DNA from: Candidula unifasciata
Lineage: Eukaryota > Mollusca > Gastropoda > Stylommatophora > Geomitridae
Length of the DNA: 64,000 nucleotides
Direction of reading: 5' to 3'
NCBI GenBank assembly: GCA_905116865.2
Contig: CAJHNH020002013.1
Span: 402,001 to 466,000 of the forward strand
Positions 19,400 through 31,082 of this stretch are shown here, in pieces (within the stretch, counting starts at the first letter, position 1; each line of letters begins with the position of its first letter). The notes beneath the pieces were generated by a model that saw nothing but the letters and a program-made list of their open reading frames with translations, had not been told where the DNA came from and made no database searches. Position numbers and translations under genes: made by a program.

Positions 19400-22330
19400 C
19401 AGTGGCAGCAGCAGCGATATAGATGGACACGACAACTGTATTTATTCAATACTGACTCTAGCGTTTCTCATATCATTGTTGGTGATTCCATGATGAAAGA
19501 AATTTATTGTAACAGAGGAATTTATTGTGACCGCATGGCATCCTCAGCTGTTAGACAGTGGGAGTCCATCCATTACCGGGTGTTGACATCAACAGACTCA
19601 TAGCAACACTACCCCTAGTAAACAACAGCTCCAATGCATTGAGAACCACAGTTCATATTATAATTAATGACATTTTGAACAATCAAATTATGAGCAATTC
19701 AAAATTGTCTGCGTTGTTGACGGTATACATGTTAAGATCTTTATCATCTTTGTTTATGTCAACTATAATGCCTCCATACTATGGCGTTGCCAGACGCATG
19801 GCCTTGGCAGGTTATCTTACATTTAAAAAAATGTTGCTCAGAGAATAATGTTAATTTTATAAACAATACCCCTCACTTTACTTTGCCATCCGGTGCTCCC
19901 AAGAAAAAAAATGTATAGAGACTAAACACATACTGCTTAACATTGGAACCGTGACAATGAGAATCTCATGCAGTTCCATCCTGCAGCTTTATATCAGGCT
20001 TTTGTGATGACGCAACAGCAGAAAAGGTATCCTACCCTATCACATGCCAGTGCTACCCAGTGAGTTAATCCGACAAAAGTCAGTACCAATAAATAATATC
20101 TCTTTATATAAACCATTATGTTACCCATTCGTAAGCAGTGGCTAAACAAAGGTGAAATCCAAATAGGTCATCTACATATTTATCATTTATTTGGCAAACT
20201 ACCTGAGCTGTCACTTAGGCTTAACAATCAATTTCATATTTTTTGGAATGATTGAAAGTCAGCTAAACAATAAAATTATTAATAACAAAATTAAAATTAG
20301 GCGATTCAATATTTTTCGCAAAGACACATTAAGAAAACTAGAAACAGGTATAAATGTGTACATTTCTAATTATCTCAATTATTCCCATAGAAAGTTTATA
20401 GAAACCTCAGAGGCAAAGTGTGTCTGACTGGAAGTAAAGCCATCAAACCAGCAATCACTTTTGATTGGTCACCTGTATCAAAATCCTTGTGCAGTTAACA
20501 GTAGGTATGATGACTTCACTTCTATGCTGGATAGAGTTTTTAGCCTTGAAAAAGAAATTATTTTCTAGATTTCAAAATTGATGCAAAGAAGCCAAATGGG
20601 ACATGGCATGATAGTATCCTCTACTATTACTTTGTTTTTAGTATCAAGAAAACATGAGTTGTTAACCCTTAGGCTCGGTATTATGGATATCGCAACCTTT
20701 CGGCCTTGATTACATTGTAAATACCGTAAATCTGGGAGAAAATATGGCTTTCCTGCCTACCGCCGGGATTGAACCCGGACCACAAGGAGTTCGTCACCCG
20801 GTCTCCGCGCAATCTGGTTTAGCCAACTACGCTAGAGAGCCGGGCCTACTATTACTTTAAACAACTAATTACCCTTCCTTAAAGAGTGATAGAAACCTTG
20901 TCAACCATACTCAGTCACATTTATGTACCTTGTCCAACAAGTATGATTGAATGTATTGTCCCTGCTAGTTCAGTCAGTGAGCACAATCCTGTTTGCATTA
21001 CCTGGTCAAAAAAGAACTACTTTCTATCAGCATTTAAAATTGCTAAAGTTTATCATCTGCTTAAACCTGGCTCAGTGGACAACAGTTCTCTTGGAAATTA
21101 TAAACCTATTTTTCTACTATCCTCACTATCCAAACCATTAGAGAAACACACATAAAATAATGTTTCAACATTTAAATAACAGCAATATGATAGTTGATAG
21201 CCAATCAGGGTTCAGACCTAAACACTCTTGTCATCCTGCAATTGACAAAAATGACAGACAACTGGCACTTCAGCATTAAAAAAGGTAAAATTTGCAGTGC
21301 AGTTTTTCTGGGCTTTAAGAGTGCCTTCGATATGGTTGATCATGATATTCAAATTAACAAATTAAAAACTTTGAAACCCAGCGATAATTTAGTGAAATTA
21401 CTATTGTGATTTTTGTCCGATAGACAGCAAGTAGTATCTTTCATAAACCATCTGTTAAAATCCACTTAGTTGAATATAGGCGTGCCCCAGGGATTGATTC
21501 TAGGTCCACTAATTTTTGCAACGTTCATTAATGACCTTCCAGCATATCTCAATATACCATGCGATCTATACAATAAATACTAATGAAAACTGAAATGAGT
21601 TGGGAAGTTCCTTACAGAAAGAAATAGATATTCTTTTAAAATGGAGCAAAAGCAGTCGCATGCAAGTCAACATAAACAAAACTAAATCTATTCTTATAAC
21701 AACCAGACAAAAGTTACAATTGAACAAGCCAACACTTGAACTCTACATTCATAAATTACCGATTGTTAATGTAACAGAACACAGAACATTAGGCCTTACA
21801 ATTGACAATCATTTAACTTGGAATTCTCATGTTTGTGTAGCACAAAACCTTTAACAGCTTGCCCAAATTCAGCACTTTCTGGATGAAAATACAAAAAAAG
21901 TATTTTACGTGTCCTACATTCAAATACATGTTGACTATTGTCCCACTGTTTGGGATGGTGGTGCCAAATTTAGTGTTAAAAAAATTAAGTTCCCTTCAAT
22001 ATTTACACCTGGCTTTAGATATAAAACATACTGATAATAATCATCTAAGACTACTGCCATTTAGTAAACGTTTAATTTTTAACAAGGCCAAATTTATTCA
22101 TAAAATGTTATCTAAAAATACTCCAAACTACCTTTTTCAGTTGATTAAATTCAGTCCTATGAACAGCAAGCAACATGTGCCTAAAGCTAGAATATTTTTA
22201 TTTAAGCAAATTTAGTATATTCTGCTGCTCATTTATGGAAACTTCTTCCACTTGATCTAAAAAATACAAAGAGTTCCTATTTATTTAATCACCATTTTTT
22301 TTTTCAATTTTATGATTACAAGTGATTATA
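19400..22330 (+). pseudogene. Decayed LINE (endonuclease and reverse transcriptase)
   Basis: Pieces in all three plus frames, in order. (1) HIIVGDSMMKEIYCNRGIYC near 19465, like the GDS-type esterase module of some LINE ORF1 proteins. (2) FTSMLDRVFSLEKEII near 20515 with DFKIDAKKPNGTWHDS, the endonuclease end. (3) SLGNYKPIFLLSSLSKPLEK at about 21090, reverse-transcriptase motif 1. (4) GFKSAFDMVDHDI near 21310. (5) GVPQGLILGPLIFATFINDL near 21480. (6) KTKSILITTRQK and HRTLGLTIDNHLTW, thumb region. Many stops and frameshifts. The motif style fits the CR1/Jockey group (inference). A SINE at 20634-20845 interrupts it. Confidence 0.85.
20634..20845 (-). mobile_element. tRNA-derived SINE nested in the LINE
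   Basis: The minus strand begins ggcccggctctctagcgtag (A-box region). The B box, ggttcaatccc, lies about 75 bases in. A perfect 13-bp direct repeat, ctactattacttt, flanks it at 20621-20633 and 20846-20858. It sits between the endonuclease and reverse-transcriptase parts of the host LINE, so it is younger than that LINE. Confidence 0.88.
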
Positions 22331-22384
22331 TGCCACCTTAAATCTAGTTAATAATCCATATTGCATTATTAGTTTATTATTAAA

Positions 22385-22868
22385 TAAGGTGTGTATGATA
22401 TGTGTGTATGCGGGTATGTGCCACAGGTATATGCATGATATGTGTGTGTCTGCATATGTATGTGTGTCTGTGTATGTGTTTGTGCATGTCTGTTTGTATA
22501 TGCCTGTATGTGTGCGTCTATGAGTGTCTCTCTATGTCTGTGTGTATGTGTGGCTAGGTGTATGTTTCGGTGTGTGTTTGTGTGTATGCCTCTGTTTGTG
22601 TGTCTGTATGTCTTTATGTGTCTCTGTGTGCGTGTCTGTGTATATGTTTTCCTGTGTGTGGGTCTGCATGTGTGGGTGTCTGCATGTATATGTCTGTGAA
22701 TATGTGTTTGTTTCTGTGTGTTTGCATATGTGTCTTTTTGTGTGTCTGTGTGTGTGCCTTTATGTGTCTCTGTTTGAGTATCTGTGTGTGTCTGCGTGTT
22801 TGTCTGTGTATATGTTTTTCTGTGTGTGTGTGTCTGAATGTGTGGGGTGTCTGTGAATATGTGTATGT
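22385..22868. repeat. TG-rich cryptic simple sequence, left block
   Basis: Interspersed (TG)n, tgtctg and tgtatg motifs. Open frames on both strands (up to 230 codons) have no stops because of the composition. Confidence 0.9.
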
Positions 22869-22878
22869 CTGTGTGTGT

Positions 22879-23068
22879 CGGCGTCTGTGGCTTCGACATT
22901 TTGAACGTGCTTTGTAATGCCTGGGTGCCAGGTTTGATTCCAGCTGTGGGCCTTGCGTTGGTTTCAACAGTGGTATCCTGAAGCCAACTGTCTAGAAAAC
23001 CAACAGCCACAAAAAATGCTGGGGTTGATTCTGCAACCTCCTGTAAAGAATACGCAGCCAACTTTTAA
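22879..23068 (+). mobile_element. SINE, family A, inserted in TG-rich DNA
   Basis: Begins ggcgtctgtggcttcgaca and has a B-box-like ggtttgattcc. It ends in 'ctgtaaagaatacgcagcca', the reverse complement of the 422-656 and 25445-25672 ends. A likely target duplication, ctgtgtgtgt, lies at 22869-22878 and 23069-23078, though the repetitive flank makes this weak. Confidence 0.75.
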
Positions 23069-23600
23069 CTGTGTGTGTGTGTCTCTGTGTGTTTGTCTGC
23101 CTGTGTGTAAATCTGGGTGTTCCTGTGTCTGTGTGTTTGTGTGCGGGTGCATCTACATGTATGTGTCAGTCTGAGTGTGTGTGCGCGTCTGTGTATAGGT
23201 ATGTCTGGTGTATATGCCTGTTTGTTTGTCTGTGTATATGTGCCTGTGTGTGCGTGGGTATCTGTGTGTGTATGTGTGTCTGTCTGTGTATATGTGCCTG
23301 TGTGTGCGTGGGTGTCTGTGTGTGTATGTGTGTCTGTGTATATTTGTCTCTGTTTGTGTGTCTATATGTTTGGCTGCATGTGTCTGTGTGCGTCTTTGCC
23401 TGCATGTGTCTGAGTGTGCAGGATAGTGTCTGTTTGTGCATGTCTGTGCGTGTGTGTATGTATGAATCTATGTATGTATCAATGCATGTCTGTCTGTGTA
23501 TGTGTATGTATGCATCCATGTATGTATGTGCATGTATGTGTGTGGGTATGTATGTGTATATTATATATGTATGTGTCTGTAAATGAGTGTGTTTGCACTA
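23069..23600. repeat. TG-rich cryptic simple sequence, right block
   Basis: As the left block, with a duplicated stretch around 23225-23340 ('tgtgtatatgtgcctgtgtg' twice, 60 bp apart). Confidence 0.9.
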
Positions 23601-23699
23601 GCGAGTGTGTGCATGCATTTTACAACCCATGCTTTTGTTTTTTCTTGGTATTCATAATATACATTTTCTTATATGAACATAACATGCTTTACAGTTACT

Positions 23700-23805
23700 G
23701 ATAAATACAACTGCTGTGTGAAAGACGGGTGTTTGGAAGGGCCGAATGTAAGATGGGTCTGCGTGCCCAATGTGTGACCCTTTGAAAATAAAGTTTGTTC
23801 GTTCT
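23700..23805. repeat. Dispersed repeat, family H
   Basis: 'ctgtgtgaaagacgggtgt...gaagggccg' with a following 'ctttgaaaataaagtttgtt' resembles 43805-43900 ('ctgtgtgaaagatagagcgt...gaagggcggg ... ctttaaaaacaaagttagt'). Two copies only. Confidence 0.4.
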
Positions 23806-24179
23806 TCTGCCTGTCTACCTATCTATGTGCCTGCTGTTACTGTATGTGCTTTTGCACCGGCCCTTTTTGTTTGTAATAAAAAAAAAAAAAGAATAACAGC
23901 GAACACAAAAAAGATTGTTAGTACATGGTCTTGCGGTAGGCACACAATGGCCTATGCCACATAATTTATTTTTATTTTAAAAACACATTTTCCCTCTTTT
24001 CACAACTCCTCCTCCATTTCATCTCCACTTTGCCTTACAATTATTATTACTGCACACAGCAAACAATGTTGAAGGAGAAATTACAGTCTACTGCATTATG
24101 GAGCCTATTTAGCGCATATACTAGCCCACCTGCATGCAGGTCCTGTGACAATGCATTTCCCCTTTTAAAGTTTAACTTA

Positions 24180-24985
24180 CCACTCTAATGTGACACTGCT
24201 TACACACCCAAATTTCTCCCTTCCAGCAAAACAGCAAATTATTAATGGCATCTTCATCCCTACTTTATGCTATCAGTGCCAAACATGGACACTAAATAGG
24301 GCACTAGAACAACAACAAAAATTACACATGAAATGTGCCGTCTCAGTATGGTCACTAAAAACACAAGAAGGAACAGAACAGAGTTACAAATACCAGCATT
24401 AAAGAGAAAGTTGGAATAAGACCATTTCCGGATTATACGGACAAACAAATAAAATAGTTCAGCCATCCAGTCAGAATGCAGCCAGACCAAACTGCATATG
24501 AGACTTTTTTTTTTTTTTAAAGCATAACATCTGGGAGGTTTCTTTTGTAATATCCTACCCTAGATGACATCATAGGACAGTCCAACATTTTAGAAGAGAG
24601 TGGTAAGACTGCATTTTCCGGCTTTCTGATGCTTTAAACGACCCCAAAACATCTAGAACTGGCCCTAACCCTAACCCACCTACAGCCCACAAAAGAGTGC
24701 AGCCTAGTTCCCACGACTGCGTGGAGCCTATCTACCAGCCCCTGAAATATTAGACTGTCCTGTGACCTGTGGATTTCTCGTTGGGGGTAGGATATTAAGA
24801 AAGCACCTCTGGGAGGAAGGTGAGGGGAAGACCAAGAAACATAGGCATAAATGGTAGCTAAAAACTGCAAACAGAAGAAAAATTCATCACCCTAGTCACC
24901 CAAGAAGTGCAAGATAAATTCAGAAAACCATGACTCTGGGATACAGCCTGGTATCAGTCACAGAAAAGAAAAAGAAAATCCAGAT
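24180..24985 (+). pseudogene. LINE 3' region, copy 2, split by a MITE
   Basis: Paralogue of 4440-5040: TLCYQCQTWTLNRALEQ matches TICYQCQTWIMNRAQEQ. The 'gcagccagaccaaactgcatatgag' -type stretch and 'gaggaaggtgaggggaagac' also match. The two halves are separated at 24539-24807 by an inverted-repeat element. Broken by stops. Confidence 0.8.
24539..24807. mobile_element. MITE inserted in the LINE tail
   Basis: The imperfect terminal inverted repeats are TTTCTTttgTAATATCCTACCC and, at the right, GGGTAGGATATTAAGAAAG. The 9-bp direct repeat tctgggagg lies at 24530-24538 and 24808-24816. The uninterrupted paralogue at about 4852 shows the empty site. The interior has a 'ccctaaccctaaccc' telomere-like stretch at about 24664. 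Confidence 0.75.
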
Positions 24986-24999
24986 TTCCCAATGTCACA

Positions 25000-25430
25000 A
25001 ACACAATCCTGCAGTTTATATTCTAATTTTTTTCATCCCTAATTGAGACCCAATGTTATTCTTCTGATTTTCTTTCTTAATGACAGTGCCATTTAAGATA
25101 TAAAAGAATAGCACTCTGCCATTGTACGCCTACCAACCAACTTTTCAACACCATAATTTTAAACTTCTACAAGTATCAAAGAGACTCAAAAAGAAAAAGT
25201 TCAGTTGATATAAAACACGTTTATTTTTGAAATCTACACTCTAGTGATAATAATAGTAATAATCAATAGAATGATAATATGGTAACAACTGACATAATCT
25301 TCATACAGTAATAATAACTTTGCATCAATGGATATGTACAATGTTAAAAAAAAAAACATAACATGAATTAAGGAGCACACTAAGAAAGCATACATTCACT
25401 GTTTTATGCATGACTGTTAAACATGATTCT
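25000..25430. other. AT-rich unique sequence
   Basis: No gene, repeat or open frame of note. A short 'gataataatagtaataatc' tract lies near 25245. Confidence 0.4.
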
Positions 25431-25444
25431 ATAGGTATTCCATA

Positions 25445-25672
25445 AAAAAGTTAGTTGGGTATCCTTTATTAGACGTTGCAGAACCAACCCCAGCATTTTT
25501 TGGCTGTTGTGGTTTTTCTAGGCACATTTTACGTTCAGTAGTTTGCCACTGCTTCCTGAACGGTCAGCTCTCGGTAACACTGTCAAAATCAACGCAAGAC
25601 AAACCATCCGCAGCTGGGATCGAACCCGGCATTACGAAGTGTGTTCGCAACACTTAAGCCACAGACGCCGAC
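25445..25672 (-). mobile_element. tRNA-derived SINE, family A, full-length
   Basis: The minus strand begins gtcggcgtctgtggcttaag, with B-box ggttcgatccc. The body matches 422-656. A perfect 12-bp direct repeat, aggtattccata, flanks it at 25433-25444 and 25673-25684. Confidence 0.88.
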
Positions 25673-25684
25673 AGGTATTCCATA

Positions 25685-26405
25685 GTTACCTACAAAAGCC
25701 ATGAGTTGAAAGTATCAATGAAATAACTACTGAGGCACTCAATAACAAAATGCCTGCCTTACAGTTATGTGATGCAAAATGTCTCATGTAATTAATAGCA
25801 TACTTATTATCTTTATAAAGAATTCATGCTTGAAAGGAACCACTAATTCATTTGCGACATTCAATAACTGGTGAAAAGCGTAGATCATCAGTACCTAGTG
25901 TTGTGGTTATTATCAGAAGACACACAATTGATCATTACTACTTTGGATGAAAGTTGTCTTAATCACTCGTGATAGATGAACAACAAAAACACAAGAGAAA
26001 CACAGCTGACTTACCACATGAGGTTCAGGGATCATATTATACTTTTAAAAAAGTACAGTAAAATTAAAACTGATCAGTTAGAAGAATTGAATTATGTATG
26101 CTGGAAATTGTGGCCTTTTTTATGTCACTTTACAAGTTATACACATTTTGTAAGATGGAAAATGGAATAAGGAAGTCCAAGGGAAACACCCTGTAATGAA
26201 CATCGGTGAGAGAGAGAGCAAAAGTGCTGGAATGGATTCCTTCCTGAAAATAGAAAGACTACACAGGACAGAACAGAATGGGTGAATAGACTGGGAGTTA
26301 TATGACAAATAATGCCACAATAGGATGATGATAATGATCAAGGATTTACCAGTTAAAAAGTTGTCAGATGATTAAGACTGTTAAATGACACACAGAATCT
26401 GTACT
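25685..26405. other. Unique sequence without a gene
   Basis: AT-rich, with short frames only. No exon-like structures that I could support. Confidence 0.4.
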
Positions 26406-26429
26406 AGCGTATGTTTGTGGAGTATGTCT

Positions 26430-26735
26430 TCTTCTTCTTTGAATTCACCAGCTGTAAACTCTGGCGGAAAGTTCTGGTTGTTCGTCCACTTCTGGACTGC
26501 AGTCCTGTTCCAGAATCTGAGTGTCGCGTGTGCATCCGTTTGACAGATCTGACTAATTTGCATGCAGACTGTTGGTTCCTTGCCTCTCAGGCAGATACAA
26601 TCCAACTTCGAAGGAAGCTCCTAATTAGCCGACTCTTACAACATGCTTTTGGGAAGGCAGTGGGTCTGTTCTTGTTTTGCCTATAATAGGGCCCCGGAAC
26701 CCACACGGGGAAGTGGAGTATGTATAACGGGCAGT
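26430..26735 (+). mobile_element. Dispersed repeat, family E, right-facing copy
   Basis: Starts with a TTC-rich lead, then caccagctgtaaactctggc and 'gttctggttgttcgtccact'. It ends in 'gggccccggaacccacacgg'. Inverted relatives lie at 27030-27345, 32630-32820 and 50060-50365. Confidence 0.75.
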
Positions 26736-27029
26736 CAGGCTGAGAATCATCCAGTGGCGGTAGACAGGTGGTTTCTGAAGAAAAATACAAAGAACATCAA
26801 AGACGGACAGAAAGGAAACAATAAAGAGGCAAGCTGTCAAGAAAAAAATTCAAACCGTAAATTCGTTTGAAAAACTAGATGTAAACGGTCCAGATTTTGC
26901 AGGCTTGCAATGAGAAGAAACACTTGAAAATGTCGTGACAACTGGTAAACTCGATGGGGAAAAGTGCAAGGGCAAGAGAAGCCACATGACAAAAGCAAGA
27001 TAAGGAGACAAACTAGATTTTGTGAGATG

Positions 27030-27345
27030 CAAACCATGATCTCCCATGTTTGCTGGCACGGTACATAGGGATGAGGAAGCCGGTGTGAGCTGTGGGGAAA
27101 ACAAAACTAGACCCACTGCATCTCCAACAAGCATGTTGTAGGAGTCGACTAACTGGGGGCTTCCTTTGAAGCCAGAGTGCACTTGCGCGAGTGGCAAGGA
27201 ACAAGAAACTGCACACAGATAAGCCTGTAAATTGGATGTACACGCAAAACTCAGACCCTGGCACAAAGCCAAAGTCTAAATGGACGAACAACCAGGACTT
27301 TCTGCCGGAGCTTACAGCTGGTGAACAAAGAAAGAAGATGATGAT
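27030..27345 (-). mobile_element. Dispersed repeat, family E, left-facing copy
   Basis: The reverse complement of this segment follows 26430-26735 for most of its length (gttcaccagctgtaagctcc, then tcctggttgttcgtccattt). The two copies form an inverted pair with a loop of about 300 bp. Confidence 0.75.
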
Positions 27346-27408
27346 GATGAAAATGTGAAATTAGCATATCAAGTATTCTTTACTTGCAAAGGTTTCTAAG
27401 GACCTTTT

Positions 27409-27456
27409 TTGAGAGAGAGAGAGAGGGGGGGGGGGGGTGAGGAGGGGGGGGGGGAC
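27409..27456. repeat. (GA)n-poly(G) tract
   Basis: gagagagaga runs into 13 G, then a 'tgagga' interruption and 10 more G. Confidence 0.9.
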
Positions 27457-27479
27457 ACCAGACCCTCTGGCTCTTAATA

Positions 27480-27580
27480 AGCAGCTTGTAAATGGTGACT
27501 AATTAAGGACTTCTGTAACTGGATATGTTGGGCTGAAAGGCAGAGACATCACAGCCTAGCTGTAAACTACAACATGCCTT
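27480..27580 (-). mobile_element. Dispersed repeat, family D
   Basis: 'actaattaaggacttctg', 'tgttgggctgaaaggcag' and 'agctgtaaactacaacatg' match the family inverted at 35690-35790. Confidence 0.6.
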
Positions 27581-27846
27581 TTCAAACTGTGCTTGTACAG
27601 TGTACAACAAATTTAAGTAAAACATGCACAAAAGAGTTAAGAAGAGATCCATAACATGACATACAATATGAGTCATAGATAACCAACCTGAAGCAAACTG
27701 AACTGCTTAAGATGTCGTCCACACAGGTATTCGGAAATTTCAAAACATAATTCTATCTTTAACAAATTACTAGATATTTGTGTGCAGTAAATAGACAATG
27801 ACATATCAAGAGGTAGAGGTGTGACAGTCTGTCACAGTACCACTAG

Positions 27847-28000
27847 AATGAAAAGAAGACTGTACTGAAGATCAGATGCACAAGTGGAAAGACACAGCAA
27901 GAGACAGTATAAGGGTAATCTTTGCCAGAATGAAAGGCAGACTGTACTGAAGATCCAATGTACAAGTGGGAAGATACATCAAGAGACAGAAAACTGTATT
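27847..28000. repeat. 82-bp imperfect tandem duplication
   Basis: 'agactgtactgaagatcaga...gcaagagacag' at 27857 recurs at 27939 with about ten substitutions. Two units only, not coding. Confidence 0.7.
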
Positions 28001-28840
28001 ATCAGCACTGAAGTTCCACTAGCCAATATTTGTTGTGGATACTGGAAAAATGACAGGCACAATGAAGCAATCATTTCTGTTTACTGATGCCTGCAATTAT
28101 GGTTGTCTCTCTATGGTACTGAAACCTCTCCTATGTTTGAAGACTGAAATTAAAGCTGCTATATGTTTCCAAGGTACAGAATAGTTCCTTTATGTACTTC
28201 TGTAGCACTTCAGAGTTCACATCCACTTGACGAATCTCAGTGAACTTAACAGATCACAGACAATGTGTGTGAAATTATTGCAAAAATAATAACAATACAT
28301 TGCAATTCTACACTAAAAATGGATCAGGAACAGAACTGATTAAAATATTACAATATTACGATGCTGATAATGGGGAGAATGTTAAACTAGTGTGTGTATT
28401 AAAACGCTTTCATACAAAGTTTAACTTTAACACCAGCTATTATTTCAGAGGGGTCAAATGCCTTCAGGCAATTTATATTTTATTACTTCAATCAATCAGG
28501 TGTCTTCTCCACAATAAAGGTTGGTTGAAATAAATCTCCAACATGCTCTGTCCCTTACCTTAAATGTACACTTTTCAGACTGCTGTCCGTGCATCTCTTG
28601 ATTTATCTTCCTGCTAGTATCACTGTTTGCCTTTTGCTCACTTTCCTTTAAACCCCCAACCCCCCGTATGTTTTTTAAAAAGGTGTTATATTTTTTAATA
28701 TGGCAGAAATATTTAACTTGCCTCTTTTAATTTCTATCAGAAACACTTTCCATTCCCGCATTTTCAGAACCTCTGCATTTTGTTATTAGGAGCACGACCT
28801 ATTCCTCTCTATATCTACAGAGAATCAAACTGAGTTTTGA
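28000..28840. other. Unique sequence without a gene
   Basis: A 77-codon frame at 28300-28533 has no recognisable domain. A C-run lies at about 28652-28665. Nothing else. Confidence 0.4.
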
Positions 28841-28844
28841 CGAT

Positions 28845-29430
28845 GGGGTTTCAAATAAAAACTTTTAAAGCATAACAAAAATTATAATAACAATGCCACT
28901 CTTGTAACCTGTCAATAATGTTGTTAAGGATGTCAAGAATATTAAGCATATGACATCACTGTGCAGGCAAATATGGTGTCATTATAATGACAGTTTAGAG
29001 AAGTTTCCAAATGGCATGACTCATGTGAGAGACTGTTCATGACAGGCAGACACAGAGAGTAGTGAGCTCAGAGCCACGCCGTTCTGAAACTTCCCACTCC
29101 AAACATACACTCACTCAACTGAGAGGCATGCATGCATCATTATTCTGTACCTCCATTTGCTGATGAATTTTTAAAGATTTAACCTTTTCACTAATTAAAA
29201 AAAAAAAGTTGTTTAAGAGAATTTAAAAAAAAAAACGGACAAGAGAATGCTGCTACTCTGTGTGCATGTCAAATGTGGGGCGGCCATCTTTAAACTGTCA
29301 TTATGACCCCATCGTGTTCACCTGCACTGTGATGTCACATGCTAAACATCCTTAACAAACCGACAAGTTACAAGACAATTGCAGTTACTATAATTTATAA
29401 CACACTTTCACGGTTTTAATTTGAAGCCCC
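28845..29430. mobile_element. MITE with about 150-bp terminal inverted repeats (586 bp)
   Basis: The left end, GGGGTTTCAAATAAAAAC, pairs with the right end read inversely, GGGGCTTCAAATTAAAAC. Pairing continues inward through 'cttgtaacctgtc...gttaaggatg', 'gacatcactgtgcagg' and 'cattataatgacagttta' to about 29000 and 29290. No transposase frame. No confident target duplication, so the superfamily is undetermined. Confidence 0.75.
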
Positions 29431-29754
29431 TTTGGTAAACTGCTTGTTTACTGCACCATACAGCAGAACTGAGTATATAAAACATCTGACAATTCTCATT
29501 TTCAATGTACTGTTTATCTTTTCAGATGTCAATAATATTCATATCTTACTGAAGATATTTTTAGATATTCCTATTGTCGTTTTAAATTCTGTTGCACTTT
29601 TGTGTTATAATCTGATAATACACATCCAAGGTAGGAGAAATTTGTTACTTATTCTAACATCTCTCTATTTACTGTGATGTTGATTTCTAACCACTCTTTT
29701 GCATTGTTAATTATAATTTATTTTTAGAACAGCACTGTCCAAACTGTACTCTGT

Positions 29755-29875
29755 GGAGACTCCACCTGTTTACTTGCTCCCAGTAACTAAAGGGTCTGCT
29801 GAAATCGGATGTGATCAGCCAAAAAGTGCAGACATCTCAGCCCTAGCTGTAAATCATGACACCGCATGCTGATCA
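29755..29875 (-). mobile_element. Dispersed repeat, family D
   Basis: 'tgctgaaatcggatgtgatc...agacatctcagccctagctgtaaatcatgac' pattern, matching 51530-51640 in order and spacing. Confidence 0.6.
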
Positions 29876-30138
29876 CTCTTTTAAGGGTGAAAGCAGCAGA
29901 AGAGGCAAAGAACAAATTAAGGACCTGATAATTTGCTTATATAAGTGAATATCCAAGAAACAGCAAAGTTTAGATATACGCAGCCCTGTGGAATAATAGC
30001 CCATGCTTCTATGTAAAAGCCGGTTTACATATACTGTAGAAAATGATTCATCTTTAATGTGATAACAAGAAAACAAGCAAGTCTAGACATACACACTGAG
30101 CCCTATTTAGGGTGTATCATGGTCTTGTGAAGTCATTT

Positions 30139-30152
30139 ATTCCCCCCCCCCC
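30139..30152. repeat. Poly(C) tract
   Basis: A run of about 14 C. Another of the recurrent homopolymers. Confidence 0.8.
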
Positions 30153-30194
30153 CCACCAAAGTTCAGTGTTTAATGCTAGAACACTTTTTAATCT

Positions 30195-30465
30195 ATGGGG
30201 AATCCCCCTGGTGAAGCAGTCAAGCCATTTGCCACACACTCTGAAGGTTGTGGATTCATTTCGCAGCTGCACAATTCAGTTCACTGGGGTAATTTTTAAC
30301 TAAGATATGGGGGTAATCGCTGGAGCTATGGTGTTTTTGCTGTGTGCGATGATCTCTGCAGGTGGCTAGCTTTTGTGTGGAGAGAGACCGAGCTCACAGG
30401 GTATAAAACTCAGTGCAATGAAGTCGATCTCAACTCTAACCTCTAATCTTAATTAAGTGAGTTAA
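30195..30465 (+). mobile_element. tRNA-derived SINE, family G
   Basis: 'cctggtgaagcagtcaagcc' and 'gaaggttgtggattcatttc' are degraded A- and B-box regions. The body 'tgtggagagagaccgagctc...ggtataaaactc' is shared with 47010-47150 (inverted) and 18040-18150 (inverted). Confidence 0.6.
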
Positions 30466-30995
30466 AGCAATACCAATATAAGTTTATCACATCTAGGTAA
30501 ACTTTGCCACCCTCTGCAGCGGCACATGACTAAATACTGCCCTACATATAGAGTAATTAATTATTACCTTATTATCATTTCCATAGTTATGCTTATGATT
30601 CCTTCTGCACCACTCACACAAAACAAGTCACAATAACCAGTAAGAACATGTATGAAACATCAACATGATATAATTTATACATACACAGTATGCAGGAAAT
30701 ATGCAAATTTGAATGTATATCAAAATAGTCAATTTTTATTGTACTAATATTTTGTCAACCGTATAAGAATGTCATGCTAACATGAAAGAACACAGAAAAG
30801 AAATTCAGTGTATAATACTCCAACACTCAGGTGATCTCAAAGCAAATATATGTTGAATAACAGACTTTTCTTCTTCTTCTTTAGTCCTCTTCTGCTTTCA
30901 GCATCAGATTTTGGTTGTGAGCCTTGGTATGTGCTATGTGGATGCTGGTGACTAGGGCCTGGGATATTCCATCTATTCACTGCTGATGCTAGACA
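30466..30995. other. Unique sequence without a gene
   Basis: AT-rich. A 'cttcttcttctt' lead at about 30870 is like the starts of family D and E copies, but the following sequence is too diverged to assign. Confidence 0.4.
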
Positions 30996-30999
30996 CACT

Positions 31000-31080
31000 T
31001 TTATAGACCCATCGGCACTTGATGGGTGATCTGGTCAGGCTGGGTGGTTCTGGGAGCCAACATCAATTTTAAAAAAAAAA
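31000..31080 (-). mobile_element. SINE, family C, short fragment
   Basis: 'agacccatcggcacttgatg' and 'ggctgggtggttctgggagc' match 15983-16265, with an internal deletion. Confidence 0.65.
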
Positions 31081-31082
31081 AA

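Noticed and set aside
22369..23061. 230-codon minus frame rich in His/Thr
   Set aside because: Complement of TG-rich cryptic repeat with a SINE in the middle.
24664..24678. Interstitial telomere sequence
   Set aside because: Only two CCCTAA units, inside a MITE. Too short to mean more than chance.
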